A stretch of 64,000 nucleotides of DNA, taken from positions 1,551,507-1,615,506 of the forward strand of contig NW_005198966.1 in the NCBI RefSeq assembly GCF_000372725.1. Direction: 5' to 3'. This DNA comes from Emiliania huxleyi CCMP1516 (Eukaryota; Haptophyta; Isochrysidales; Noelaerhabdaceae). Positions 21,563-31,896 of this stretch are shown here, in pieces; the first letter of the stretch is position 1, and each line of letters begins with the position of its first letter. The notes beneath the pieces are model-generated. The model ran no database searches, was not told where the DNA came from, and worked only from the letters and a program-made list of their open reading frames with translations. A program made the translations under genes and the position numbers.

Positions 21563-23506
21563 AAGGGAGGGCGCAGCAGCAGCAGTGTGTGCGCGGACCG
21601 ACGCGGCCGAGGGAAGCGCAAGCGTAGGCGGCATGCTCCGAGAGCGAGGCCAGATAGGCGCCTGCACGACGCCGCGGGGAGGCGCGTCGGTGCGCGGGCG
21701 AGGGGCGCGGGCGTGCGGGAGAGGCGACTGCCGTCGTGCACGCGCGGCAGCACACGGCGCACGAGGAGCAGCAGCGCCTCGACACACGCCACGCCCCACC
21801 CGCTGAGCATCGCCCCGGAGAGGCGGTCCCCGTGCGCCAGCTCGAGCGGCGAGAGCTCCGCCTAGCCGCGAGCGAGCAACTCACCCGCACACAGCAGCTG
21901 AGTCGCGCAAGCGGCGAGAGCCAGTGCCTGAGGAGAGCCCTAGGAAGTGTCTAGGAAGTGTCTAGGAAGTGTCGCCTGAGGAGAGCCCCAGCTGCCGCCC
22001 ACGCACGCACGCCTCTGCCGCTCCCCCGCCGCCGCAGCACGCGCGTCCAAGAGGGCGGCGCTGCCGTCAGAGGCGGAGAGGGCGAGCCAGCCGCCGTCGC
22101 CACTGCGGGCGGCGGCGGCGGCGGCTTCTTCGGAGGCGGTGGCGAGCGCCGGCGGGGCTGGCGGCCAGTCGGCTGGCAGCGGCGGGCCGCATAGCAGGCG
22201 CTCCACGGCCGCGTCGGTGGCGGCGGGAGAGTCGAGCTGCGCTGGGGCGGCGGCGGCTGAGGAGAAGAAGAGGGCGCGGAACTGGACGCAGGTATCGTGC
22301 CTGCGCCCGCGGGGGGAGTGGCGAGGCGGGGTGGCGGGCGAAGGAGGAGAGAGGAGAGGGGAGAGGGGAGACGGGAGACGGGAGACGGGAGACGGGAGAC
22401 GGGAGAGGGGGAGAGGGAGAGGAGAGAGGGAGAGGGAGAGGGGAGAGAGGGAGAGGGAGACGGGAGAGGGGGAGGGGGGCGTGGCGGGCGCGTGGGCCAA
22501 ACCGCGCCAATGGACGCGGCAGAGCTCGAGGCGGCGCAGCAAATAGTCGACCGGCTCCGTGTCCTCGGGCGGGAGGGCAGCCACCGCCTACTGCCAAAGG
22601 CGCAGCGCTCGCCTCCAGCTCCACCCGGCCGCCTGCAACCGGCGGCAGCGGCGGGAGGGGAATGAGCGAGGGGCGGCCGCCTTGTCCAGGTAGGCGGCGC
22701 GGCCGCGGAGGAAGGCGGAGCGCTGCTGCGGCTCGGAGAGCGCGTGCGGGGGCGGAAGGCGCCGCAGCAGGCCGACGATGTGCAGCGCCTGCACGCGGCG
22801 TCCGGGGGCCGGCGGCTGGGGCGAGGCGAGAGGGTGAGAGGGCGAGCTCGGGCGCTGCGGCGGTCGCCTCTGGCAGCGTGAGCGGCTCCGAGAGGCGAAG
22901 GAGGAGGCGGTGGCGCAGCTCGCCGAGTGAGGCGCGCACGCCGGCGGCGACGCGCTGCAGCGCCGGGATCGCCGGGTGCATCGCCGCGCGCGCGGCGGCG
23001 GCGGCGTCGAGCTCGAGCGCCTCGCTGTACAGGCCATTCCGCACGGCAGACGCGGCGAGCTGCGGCTGCTCGAGGAGCTCGACCAGGTCGTCGTGGCAGT
23101 CGGAGAGGACGCCCAGCTTGGCGCGCGCGCCGGAGCCCTCGCGCGCGTCGCGGAACAGCGCGCTGCTCGCCCGGCCGACGGCGGGCAGAGCCGCACCGAG
23201 GGCGACGGCGGCGTCGAGCATCGCGGCCGTCCGCTCGCGCACCTCGGCGGCGCACTCGGCCGCCTCGACGAAGCCAGACGTGCCCGGGCCGCTCGCGAGG
23301 CCCAGCAGCTGCGCCTCGAGCCCGACCTGCATCGCACGAAGCTGCGCCGGCCGCCGGCGGACGGCGTCGAGGCTCAGCCCCTGGAGAGACTCGAGGTCCT
23401 CGGTGCCATCGAGCAGGTCGGTGCAAACCTGGTCGTCGAGGCTCAGCGCGGAGCGGACCTGGGAGAGGAGGCTCTCGGCCGGAGCAGGCGCCTGCGACAA
23501 CCGCAT
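20757..23506 (-). CDS. COG8: conserved oligomeric Golgi complex subunit 8 (COG8, Dor1 family)
   Basis: Seven exons: 23506-22868, 22788-22681, 22587-22508, 22300 to about 21990, 21861-21732, 21661-21599, 21415-20757. Dor1 landmarks: DDLVELLEQPQLAASAVRNG then LYSEALELDA; ALHIVGLLRRLPPPHALSEP and RSAFLRGRAAYLDK; YLLRRLELCRVHW joined to HDTCVQFRALFFSS; ELAHGDRLSGAMLSGW; HDGAYLASLSEHAAYACASL joined through GRVGGLDASALLRPLF; and SLLRFVPLAVLCNQLMAAFN with QLRPC. The protein tethers retrograde vesicles at the Golgi within the COG lobe B. All introns but 21416-21598 (GT-AG) and the unresolved exon 4/5 joint are GC-AG. The exon 4/5 joint lies beside a CTAGGAAGTGT triplication (about 21938-21972) and is not settled. 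Start Met at MRLSQAPAPA; an earlier Met at 23578 is in frame. Confidence 0.88.
21511..21561 (+). repeat. (GCGT)n microsatellite in COG8 intron
   Basis: About twelve GCGT units inside the GT-AG intron 21416-21598. Confidence 0.9.
22340..22478 (+). repeat. (GGGAGA/GGGAGAC)n purine tract in COG8 intron
   Basis: Long purine-rich imperfect tandem tract filling most of the intron 22301-22507. Confidence 0.88.
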
Positions 23507-24149
23507 GGGTGACCGATGGGCTGCAAGAAGCTGGAGCCGCGGCCAAAGAAGGCTCGGAGGGGAGGTCGGGCCCCACAATCATCGCATAACCATCGGAAGG
23601 CGAACAGGAGGGAGGGCCGAGGGGAGGGAGGGCCCCCCTCGGAAGGGGGGTGAGGAGACCGTGTGCGGAGCGGGGGGGCTCCGAGCGGTGCAGTCAGTGA
23701 GGAGTGGGTGTGTTGTCGTGCTAGTGCCTGGTGTCTACTAGCCCCGAGTAGAGGGGGCGTTCCGCTGCTAGGGGAAACCCGGAGCGCAGAGCTAACCCTC
23801 GGGGACCCGTGTTTACTTTAAGGCCCTTTCCCTGCGAACGCGAACCCCCGGGGCTAGGGCTCTCTTGCCCGTAACCCGATCCCGATCATCCGGCCCGCTG
23901 GGTGCGCTTCTGAGCTCCCCGGCCCTGGATGTGAGGCTGCCAACTGCACTCCAAGTGCTCCAAGTGCTCCACGACAGGGAAATCGCGCATTTTTTTTTCT
24001 CACTACACTGCCCTGCAAAACATCGCAAAGAGAGAACAAGACCTGGTCCTATAGTTTCTTTTGAGCTCGCCTTCGATGTTATATGAAACAAACGCGAGGC
24101 GGGCACACACCGCACGCATACGTATGATATGACACATCGCAAAAACAAC
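23507..24149. other. intergenic; dispersed repeat copy
   Basis: 23887-23960 (CATCCGGCCCGCTGGGTG, GTGAGG, CCAAGTGCTCCAAG) recurs at 42189-42260 in the same orientation with moderate divergence. No gene seen. Confidence 0.55.
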
Positions 24150-25205
24150 ACTTGCAAATCCACGTACCCGCGGCCGCGGGCGCTCGCTGCCATCAAGAAT
24201 CACAAGGACTGGTACGCGCACCAGGAGCTCGTCAATCAAGGCGCGGGATGTGCACGTCAAGAACAACCCGTCCCTCGGAGACAGCGCCGTCAACAACCGC
24301 GAAGCCGCGCGCTTCGTCTCCGCCTCAACGCCTTTCGCCAACAAGGCCTTCGATGTCCGTGTCGACGGTACGTACGCCACCGCCCTCTCCTCCGACACCC
24401 TCCAGGACGAGCTCCAGCGGAAGCTCGGCCTTTGGCTCTCCGCGGCGCTTCCCACCCTTCGGGTCGCGCTCGAGCGGGGCATGCCAGTCGATTTCTTCGG
24501 CGACTACCTTTACAACAAGGCCCACCACCGGCGGCCCCACGACGGCGTCCTCGCCGCCTGGGCGGACGCGATGCGCGCCCCGGCCAACGCGCCGGTCGTG
24601 CACGGTGACAAGGAGAAACCAGAGCTCACCCGGCAGTACAACGAGGGGTACAAGGTCGACCTCGCAGAACCCCATGCGGGACGGGGGGGTGCGATGAAGT
24701 GAATGAAATCAAGCTCTGGACGCCCCTCCTCAAGACCTCCTCGCCGGGCGTTGGCAACGCCTCGAGTGGCGGCACTCCCTCCTCCGTTGGCCACTCCTAC
24801 GCCTTCGGCAACACCGAAGAGAAGGCCCGCCGCCTAAACATGGGCTGCATCCAAGGCGCGCGGGCAGCCCGGCCCCTTCTCCCACAAGACCGGCCAAGCG
24901 AAGGCTACGTCAAGGCGCATCGCGGTTTCTACCACGACGCGATCTTTGTCAAGCGCAACAACTTCAACCTGCTGCTCCACGAGACGTTCGGCGGCGGCTT
25001 CTCGCCCACCGCCGTTCTCAAGCTGCGCCGCCTCGCGCGCAAAGTCGCGCGCGGCAGCGTTGACCGCACAGCCTACTCGCCCAAGTACTCGCTCTCTTTT
25101 ATGTCCCACCATGCAGAGCGCATCTCTCTCTTTGTTGTGCGAGGCGTGAACCGCGCCATTCGCTCTCACCTGGCAACCCTGTCTGCACGTCTCGCGCGCG
25201 CGTGA
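24150..25205 (+). mobile_element. retroelement fossil: C-terminal part of a reverse-transcriptase polyprotein
   Basis: Encodes AARFVSASTPFANKAFDVRV, LQDELQRKLGLWLSAALP, MPVDFFGDYLYNKAHHRRPH and, further on, NEIKLWTPLLKTSSPGVG, VKAHRGFYHDAIFVKRNNFN, LLLHETFGGGFSP and FMSHHAERISLFVV. This string resembles the region after the reverse transcriptase in algal retrotransposon proteins, probably non-LTR. The left third is nearly identical to 61119-61482. Broken, with a small number of breaks; no complete reverse transcriptase, ends or target duplication seen. High identity with the other copy suggests recent activity. Confidence 0.6.
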
Positions 25206-25799
25206 ACAGGGCTCCAGGCCCCAAATGACGTGTGAGTGTTAGAGTTGTTTGGTATTGCTAAAAATCTCTCTCTCACACATCGCTCGCTCTCGGTCGGGCC
25301 CCCACAGACATCCTCCCGCACACCGCCGCCAACGTCAGAAATATTTCTTTTTCTCCGCTCTATTTCGCGAACCCACAGCCCTGGCAACTGAGGGCGAGGG
25401 CCAGCATCTCACACCCCGCGCTGGCCAGCGCCATCAGCCCCTCACGGCCCGGCCCAACCTCCCTTCGCCTCGCCTCCAGTGCCTCCAATCAAGTCGGACC
25501 TCTCTTCTTCAGCGAATGCTGGAATGCAGCGGCAGCACCACGTGCACGTCAGAGGCCGGCCGGGCCGACTGCCCGACTGGTGGACCTGCATGCATGCCCA
25601 GCCATCCATGCCCCCCACTCCCCACCCGCTTGGATCGATCAGCTGACAGCTCCACCAGCTCCCACCACCGCGTGTCGTGCCTCATGAAGCATGACGTAGA
25701 GATAGACGTAGAAAGCACATCAAGGGTCTGGTTTCCAAAAAGAACTCTCGGCGCGCGCGTCCTCGAGCGTGTTACGCTGAAGCCCCTGCGTTCGCCATC
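25206..25799. other. intergenic; short dispersed repeat at 25232-25272
   Basis: TGTGAGTGTTAGAGTTGTTT and GCTAAAAATCTCTCTC recur inverted at 51497-51546. No other feature seen. Confidence 0.5.
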
Positions 25800-28700
25800 A
25801 TGCCCAAGCAGCCTCGCGACCTCGTGATTGAGCGCCTCAACCGGCCGCGCTGTCCCTGGAGGTGGTGGTTCGGTGGCGCTCTCGTCTCCTTCTCCTTTGT
25901 GCTGCTCTCACACTCACACAGCAGCGGCGGCGTCGGCACGCCCAGCAGCGGGTCCAACGATGTGCCGCTCGCGGTCACGCCGCTGCAGAGCCTGCGCCGC
26001 TCCTTCAGCTTGTCCACGCCGATCGACGTCGCCTTCACCGACCCGGCTTCGCTGCGTCGGGTGGCGCGCGCCCGTGCCGTCGACCGCGGCCGCGGCCCGG
26101 AGCTCTTTTTGCTCGCCACGGATGACGATGGCGGTGCGCTCGCGCTCAATGCGCTCCTCAACCTGCACGCCGTCGGCTACTCGTCCATGGTCCTCGTCGT
26201 GGCCTACCTGCGGGAGGCGTGCCCGAGGCTCGGCGCCGCCGCCGAGGGCCTCAGCTCCACCGCCGCGCGCGCCGCGCTACAGGGCACGCCGTGCGTGCAC
26301 GACAGCTGGTGGGAGGCGCACCTGAGGCGGCACGGGGCCGGGCTGCGCCGCAGCGCGGGCGAGAAGGAGGTGTACGGCATCCAGATCGACGTCGGCGGGC
26401 CCGGCCGCTGGCTGATCCGCTGGGCTGCGGTGGCGCGGCTCACGCGGCTTGGGTACAACGTGCTCTGCGTCGACACGGACGCAGCGAGCCCTGGCCGCCG
26501 CGCTTCGCTGCCCAGCAGCGACCGCCGGCAGGGACGTCGGCCGACGCCGTGAACAGGTGATCCTCGGCGACGTGCTGCGCCACCTCCACTCGAAGGCGCT
26601 CTGCGGCAGGTTCGCGCTCATGTTCGGCAGCGAGGGCCCGGGCGGTGGGCTCCAGAACGGGGTCGCCTACTCGTGCGGAGCGATGCGCGACGGCGGCGGC
26701 GCGTGGGTGCTGCAAGAGGCGCCGCGTCGGCTGCACACGCCGCTGCACTCCACGCCTCACACCTCGCACACCTCTTCCTCTCCACACCTCGCCCTCTCTC
26801 CACACCTCTCCCTCTCCACACCTCTCCCTATCCGCACCTCACCTCTTCGCACCTCACCTCTTCGCACCTCACCTCTTCGCACCTCTTCCTCTCCACACCT
26901 CTTCCTCTCCACACCTCTGCCTCTCCGCACCTCGGTCGCACTCCACCCTTCCACACGCCCGGGAGGTGGTCGACCGGTACCTCCGCCTCGCCGACGCGTG
27001 CGGTGGCGCCGACGGCACCGACAGCGAGTCGGACCGGGCGTGCCCCGCCGGCTCGTGGCTACGCGCGGCGCGCCTCTTCAGCGCCTTCGCCTTCGACCAG
27101 CGCGCGCAGATTGGCGCGGTGCACTCGGCGATCACGCACAGCGGGAGGCACTACTGGCTCCAGGTTGCCGACCTCATCGACCGCTTTTGGGTGTTCGACT
27201 TCCGAAACGGCGAGCGGTGGAAGGCGCGCCACTCGCGCCCCGCGCAAGAGAGAGAGGGAGGGGGGCGGAGGGAGGGAGGGGGGGGGAGGGGGAGAGAAAG
27301 AGAGGGAGAGAGAGGGCGAGGGAGAGAGGAGTCGCGGGGCGCGGGATGTCACGCGCCTGGGGGTGAACGGTGCTCCTCCAGGCGCTGCACCGGCTGCTCG
27401 ACGAGGCGCAGCGCCCGAAGGACAACACGCTGCACACGGCGCGCGTCGACGCGCCGCCGCGCGTGGGGAGCGCCGGCCCGCGCCTCGGGTGGACGCACAG
27501 GGGAGGGTCGAGGCGTGAGGCCGCTGCGGGCGCGGGACGGAGATCGTGGCTGTCGGCGCCGCTGGTGGACGAGGAGGCAAAGGCGGGCGGCGACGTCTCC
27601 GCCTCGTGGGAGCGCCGGTTCGCGCTCGCCGAGCCGCCGCGCGTCACGTGGGCTGCGGTCCGCCCCGCGCCGCCGCTCGGGACCCGAGGAGAGGACCCGA
27701 GATCACCCGAGATCACCCGAGAGTAGGTCCGGCCCGCGCCGCCGCTCGAGGGCAGGCTGCCCGAGAAGCTCGCGGCGGGGCTTGAGGAGGCGTGGCAGCG
27801 CGTGTGCGGCTCAACGCGCGAGGAGGCGGAGAAGGAGCGCTTCGGCCGGGGGCGGAAGGAGGTCGAGAGGCGCGCCTTCGAGGCGTGCCGCGCCGAGTGG
27901 CGCCGCAGCGAGGAGGCGCGCTCCGCAGCAGCCGACGCGTGGCCGCGGAGGTGGGCGCTCGGCAACCGGTCCGGCTTGCTGCCGCACGCGCGCGGCGCGC
28001 TCTCCTCGCCCTCGCGGCGTCGGCGGGGAGGACCGCGCAGAGTGGTGGGCGGAGTGCTGACGCGTGTAGGCCCTCTCTTGTAGGCCCTCTCTCCCTCGCG
28101 TGGCAGAGGACCCTCGACTCGGACCTGCTGGCGGCGGGCGGCGCGCCTCGCCGCGCCGCAGCAGAGGGGGGGATCCCTCCCCGGCGGGACGGACCCGGCG
28201 GGGCGGCGTGGGCGGCGGGCGACGCAGGCGACGAGGGGCTCGGCCTGCTGCCGATGCACATCGCTTGCCACTGGAGCATCGCCAAGTCGGGCTCCGTGGG
28301 GGGGCCGCTGCCGCACACGCTCATTTTCCACGCCACGGCGCGCCGGCGCGCACGGCAGTCCCGCGCCCGCTCGCTTGGCACGCTCACGCCCCGCCTCCGC
28401 TCCACTGCGCGCAGAACTCGTGGGACAAGGAGCACGCTCTCAAGTCGCTCGGGCTGTGGCACTTCGAGGCGAGCCTCGCACGCCCGCCGGCCACGTGCGG
28501 GAGAGGAGGAGGCGGCGGCGGCTGCTCCGGCCCCGAGCAGCTCATCTGGGCGAGGGGCGGCCGGCCACGCGTACTCGCCTTCGCGCCTTCGCTCAGCGAG
28601 CGGCGAGACACACGGGGGCTCGCCACGCCGAACTCGTCGGTGCACGCCACCGAGGTGGTTGCGCCACTGCTGCTCGGCGCTCTCGCGAGCGGGCGGCTAC

Positions 28701-29548
28701 CCGCGCTCCCCCGCCTGCCGTGCGGCACCGGGGGTCCCTCGCCGTGGCTCGTGTGGCACGGTGGCTTCAAGACGCGCTCCGCCGATCAGCGGTACGTGCA
28801 GGGCCTCTGCCGGCACGGCTCGTGCGGCATCTACTGGGTGGCCACCGGCAGCACCGACGCCGCCGAGCTCGAGGCCGCCGACGCGGCCGCCCGCGAGTTC
28901 GGGGGCGGCGCGAGCCCCTTCCCGCGCGCTCGCTCGCTCGGGCGAGGCCCAGTGCGGTGCGCGCCCTTCTCCGCGCTGTACGGCCGGCACCCACTCTCGC
29001 ACGAAGAGTGCAAGGATGGTAAGAAGGCTTGGCTGCTGCAGCCGCCGGCATGGGAAGCCTACCAGGAGCTGCTCGGCGCCGCCGCCACGCCGCGTGCCAC
29101 TTGTGCGCCGGCGGAGGGGCGCGCGTGCGCAGCCACTCTCCATATCGACGGCGTCGGCGGCGGCGGTAGCGGAGCGGCGAAAGAGGCGCCGCTGGTCGAG
29201 TATGCGGCGCTGGCAGACGCGCTCGCTCGCACTGACAGCGCGGGCGTCGTGTACCTTCCCTCTCGGCTCAGGGTGCGGGAGGCGAGCATCCCGCGCGACG
29301 TGCGCATGAAGCTGGAGCGGTACTGCAGCCAGATCTTCGACGAGGGCGACGCTGCGGCGCCCGCAGCAGCGCCACAGGCGCCCACCCCAGCGGCGCGCGA
29401 GCGAGCGCAAGGCGGCGGAGTGTGCCCGAGCTCACCGCCGCAGCGGTGCAGAATGGGATGCCGAACCACACCAGTCTGCCCGCAAGGACAGTGCGCAATG
29501 CGCCAGGGGGGCTGCTGCGAGATGAAGTGCGTCTCTGCAGTGGCATAG
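25800..29548 (+). CDS. type II membrane glycosyltransferase-like protein (nucleotide-diphospho-sugar transferase type)
   Basis: Seven exons proposed: 25800-26480, 26557-26718, 26966-27223, 27382-27657, 27727 to about 28010, 28107-28337, 28415-29548; about 1000 residues. The start MPKQPRDLVIERLNRPRCPW leads into one membrane segment (WFGGALVSFSFVLLSHSHSS). A Rossmann-like half follows: GPELFLLATDDDGGALALNA, then WLIRWAAVARLTRLGYNVLC directly followed by VDTD, where DTD fits a metal/sugar-nucleotide DxD motif. Across the next joint, VILGDVLRHLHSKALCGRFA and GGGLQNGVAYSCG match the acceptor half. Later exons (LLPMHIACHWSIAKSG joined to NSWDKEHALKSLGLWHF) are typical of large algal members. It probably acts in the Golgi on glycans. 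Exon 1, 2, 3 and 6 introns are GC-AG. The exon 4/5 intron is flanked by a tandem duplication. The exon 5 end is unresolved. Confidence 0.72.
26770..26950 (+). repeat. CTCTCCACACCTC-type tandem repeat in intron
   Basis: Imperfect reiteration of CACCTC/CTCTCCACAC filling the intron 26719-26965 of the glycosyltransferase-like gene. Confidence 0.85.
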
Positions 29549-29960
29549 CCGTCTTGCACTTGTGTGCGTCCGCTGCGTCCACCTGTTTCTGCACACAGTC
29601 CTGCTGCTGTCACACTTCTCCCACTGTTGGAGCCGCCTGCTCGCCGCGCGATTTGATAAGCCGCATTATTAAATATTTCTTTTTTAGAGCAATACGAGAG
29701 GCCGCCGCAAGTCCCGCGGGTGTCACAATGTGACGGCGCGGGGCGCGCCTCACCACTCTTTTCTTCTCTCTCTCGACGCGACATGTCGTGAGAGACGGGA
29801 TGATACATGACGCGTTCGTGCGACGACCAGGGAAGCTCCTTCTCCATCGTGCATCGATCCCGTGATAGCCACTGATACAGTAGGTCCAAATTTCCTGGAG
29901 CCTGGTGTCGGCTCTCGGGCTGCGCAGCGCCGCGCCTGCAGGTGCGCCGGGAAAACTCCC
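29549..29960. other. convergent intergenic region
   Basis: Lies between the glycosyltransferase-like gene (+) and the channel gene (-). Nothing recognisable. Confidence 0.5.
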
Positions 29961-31806
29961 TCAGAGGCCGTGACTCCGCGGAATTGGCGGTGCTGATCCG
30001 ACGTGGATTGTAGTGGGGCGGACGCCAGGCTCCCGGTCGGCCCGCACTTCGTTGAGCATGCAGAGCAGCTGCTTCTCGAGCCACTGCCGGTGGCAAGCCA
30101 AATCCGCCTCGATCCGCGCTAAGTCGGATTTCAGCTCGTCGCGCAGCGCGAACACCTCATCCTTGACGGAGCCCTTTGGTCGGGGCGTGGGCATGCTAAC
30201 GAGCCGATCGAGGTCAGCGAACGGGATCTCGCCGGTGATTGAGATCGAGGTGAAAAGCCTGTCCAAGACCTTACTCGGTCCGTTGTAGCCCATCGAGAAG
30301 AGCGCGTCCCGAAACTCGCTCTTGGAGAGAGACCCCGTGTCGTTCGTGTCCCACCCGCGAAACATGTCCTCCAGCGACCCGTGCCTCTCGTTCAGGAGCT
30401 CGCGAATCTTGTCGGCCATGGTTTGTGCCTTGTCGGGCGTGCCGTCATCCTCTACCATCTTGTCGAGCAGCACCGCAACGACAACATTGATGAGCACGAT
30501 TTGGCAGATGAGGATGAACGAGACGTAGAAGAGCGCTGGTCCGATCGCCTGCGTTGTACCCATCACCGCCGGACGCGCAATGGCCTCCGCCCACGACTCG
30601 CCTGTCAGCACTTGGAAGAGCGTGTACAAAGCGCGGAAGAAGGTGCCGAAGTACTCCTCGCCATAAGTGAAGCCTCTCGCAGTGACGGAGGAGACGGAGA
30701 TGTTGAGCGAGCAGAGGCCGTCGTCCACCTCCTCCTCGGTGCAGACTCCACGCAAAACGTTCTCGTTGTAGGTGGTGTACTCGCCGTCAGCGCCCTTCAT
30801 GTGAAACAAGTCGACTCCGATTATCGCGTAGATGCACATCACGATGATCTGGATGAGGAAGGCGTGAAAGACGCCAGGGATGGCGCGAACCAGCGACTTT
30901 ATGATCTTGTTGAGGCTCTTGACTCGCTTAAACAGTCGGAAGATGCGGAAGGCTCTAAGGTTGCGGATCAGCGAGAGAGACCCGGGGAGGAAGGCGGGTG
31001 CGAAGGCCTCGGCCATCGTCAAGCAGCCGATTGATACGACGACGAGGTCAAAGAGGTTCCAGGCGGCATTATACCGCCAGAAGGCGAACCCGAGCCCGTA
31101 AAAGTTGACGAGCAGCTCGATCAGGAAGAAGAGGTTGAAGGCGAACTCGCCCCAGCGCCACAGCTGCGGGCGCAACTGGTTGGTGTACGGGTCTGCAAGC
31201 GATCGCGGTCGAGGGCAGTGAGAGGGCAGTGAGAGGGCAGGGGTCGATGCAAGCGATTGCGGGCGAGGGCAGTGAGAGGGCAGGGGTCGAGGGCGTGGAA
31301 CCAGAGGAGTGAGCGGGAGCAGTGCGTGAGCAGTGAGCGTGAGCAGTGAATGGGAGCAGTGAGCGAGCGCGCGCGAGGAGACGCGCACCCCACTCCTTCT
31401 CAGCACAATTGAAGATGAAGTTGGAGCAGATGAGCACCGCTACTGCAACTTGCACCCAAGGTTTGCGGTAGAAGTCAAAGATCTCCCGCTGGTGCGGCAG
31501 GCAGAATGTTATTCTGGTTGGCGGCTGAACCGCAAAGCCGTCCCACTTCAGCTTGAGGTTGGACGCCTCGGTCGTCACGCTGGCTCCATCGTCACCGTGG
31601 TGTGGTGTGGCGGGGGAAGAGCCGAATTCGGTCGAGGGCACATCCTCCGACGTCTCCATGCCCTCCACGTCCTCCTTCCGTTTCCTTCGCCGCGCCATGA
31701 TGGCGGGGATCATCACGACAGGCATGCGCCGCACAGGTGCCCGTCGCCAGCGGCGGTTAGGTCGGGAGAATCGCGGGAGGAATTGGGGCGGCGGGAAATC
31801 CCTCAT
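29961..31806 (-). CDS. single-domain voltage-gated cation channel with EF-hand-like tail (EukCat/BacNav-like)
   Basis: Two exons (31806-31389 and 31192-29961, GT-AG intron) give 549 residues. One six-helix domain: S1 around VQVAVAVLICSNFIFNCAEK; S2 FAFNLFFLIELLVNFYG; S3 NAAWNLFDLVVVSIGCLTMA; S4 with regularly spaced charges RNLRAFRIFRLFKRVKSLNK; S5 VFHAFLIQIIVMCIYAIIGV; pore LYTLFQVLTGESWAEAIARP; and S6 ILICQIVLINVVVAVLL. After S6, RGWDTNDTGSLSKSEFRDAL is an EF-hand-like calcium loop. The C-terminus adds a coiled segment (EVFALRDELKSDLARIEADL). The family of one-domain eukaryotic channels carries Na+ and/or Ca2+ action potentials in algae. The filter has a single Glu (TGESWAE), like bacterial Nav TLESWS, so selectivity cannot be read off. 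Its start is about 90 bases from the divergent TrmO gene. Confidence 0.9.
31195..31350 (-). repeat. GGGCAGTGAGAG-type tandem repeat in channel intron
   Basis: Imperfect reiterations of GAGGGCAGTGAGAGG and GCAGTGAGCGTGA fill most of the only intron (31193-31388). Confidence 0.85.
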
Positions 31807-31896
31807 GCTCCTGCCGCCCAGTCTTGAGCCAGATGCCGCGCTCGTCTCGTAAAATTCTCGTGCGACGCACTTGCAAGAGAATTCTTCTGAGACGCC
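31807..31896. promoter_or_regulatory. divergent intergenic region, likely shared promoter
   Basis: Only 90 bases separate the proposed start codons of the channel (-) and the TrmO homologue (+), so the two genes probably share a bidirectional promoter. No TATA or other defined motif is visible; this is inferred from spacing. Confidence 0.45.
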
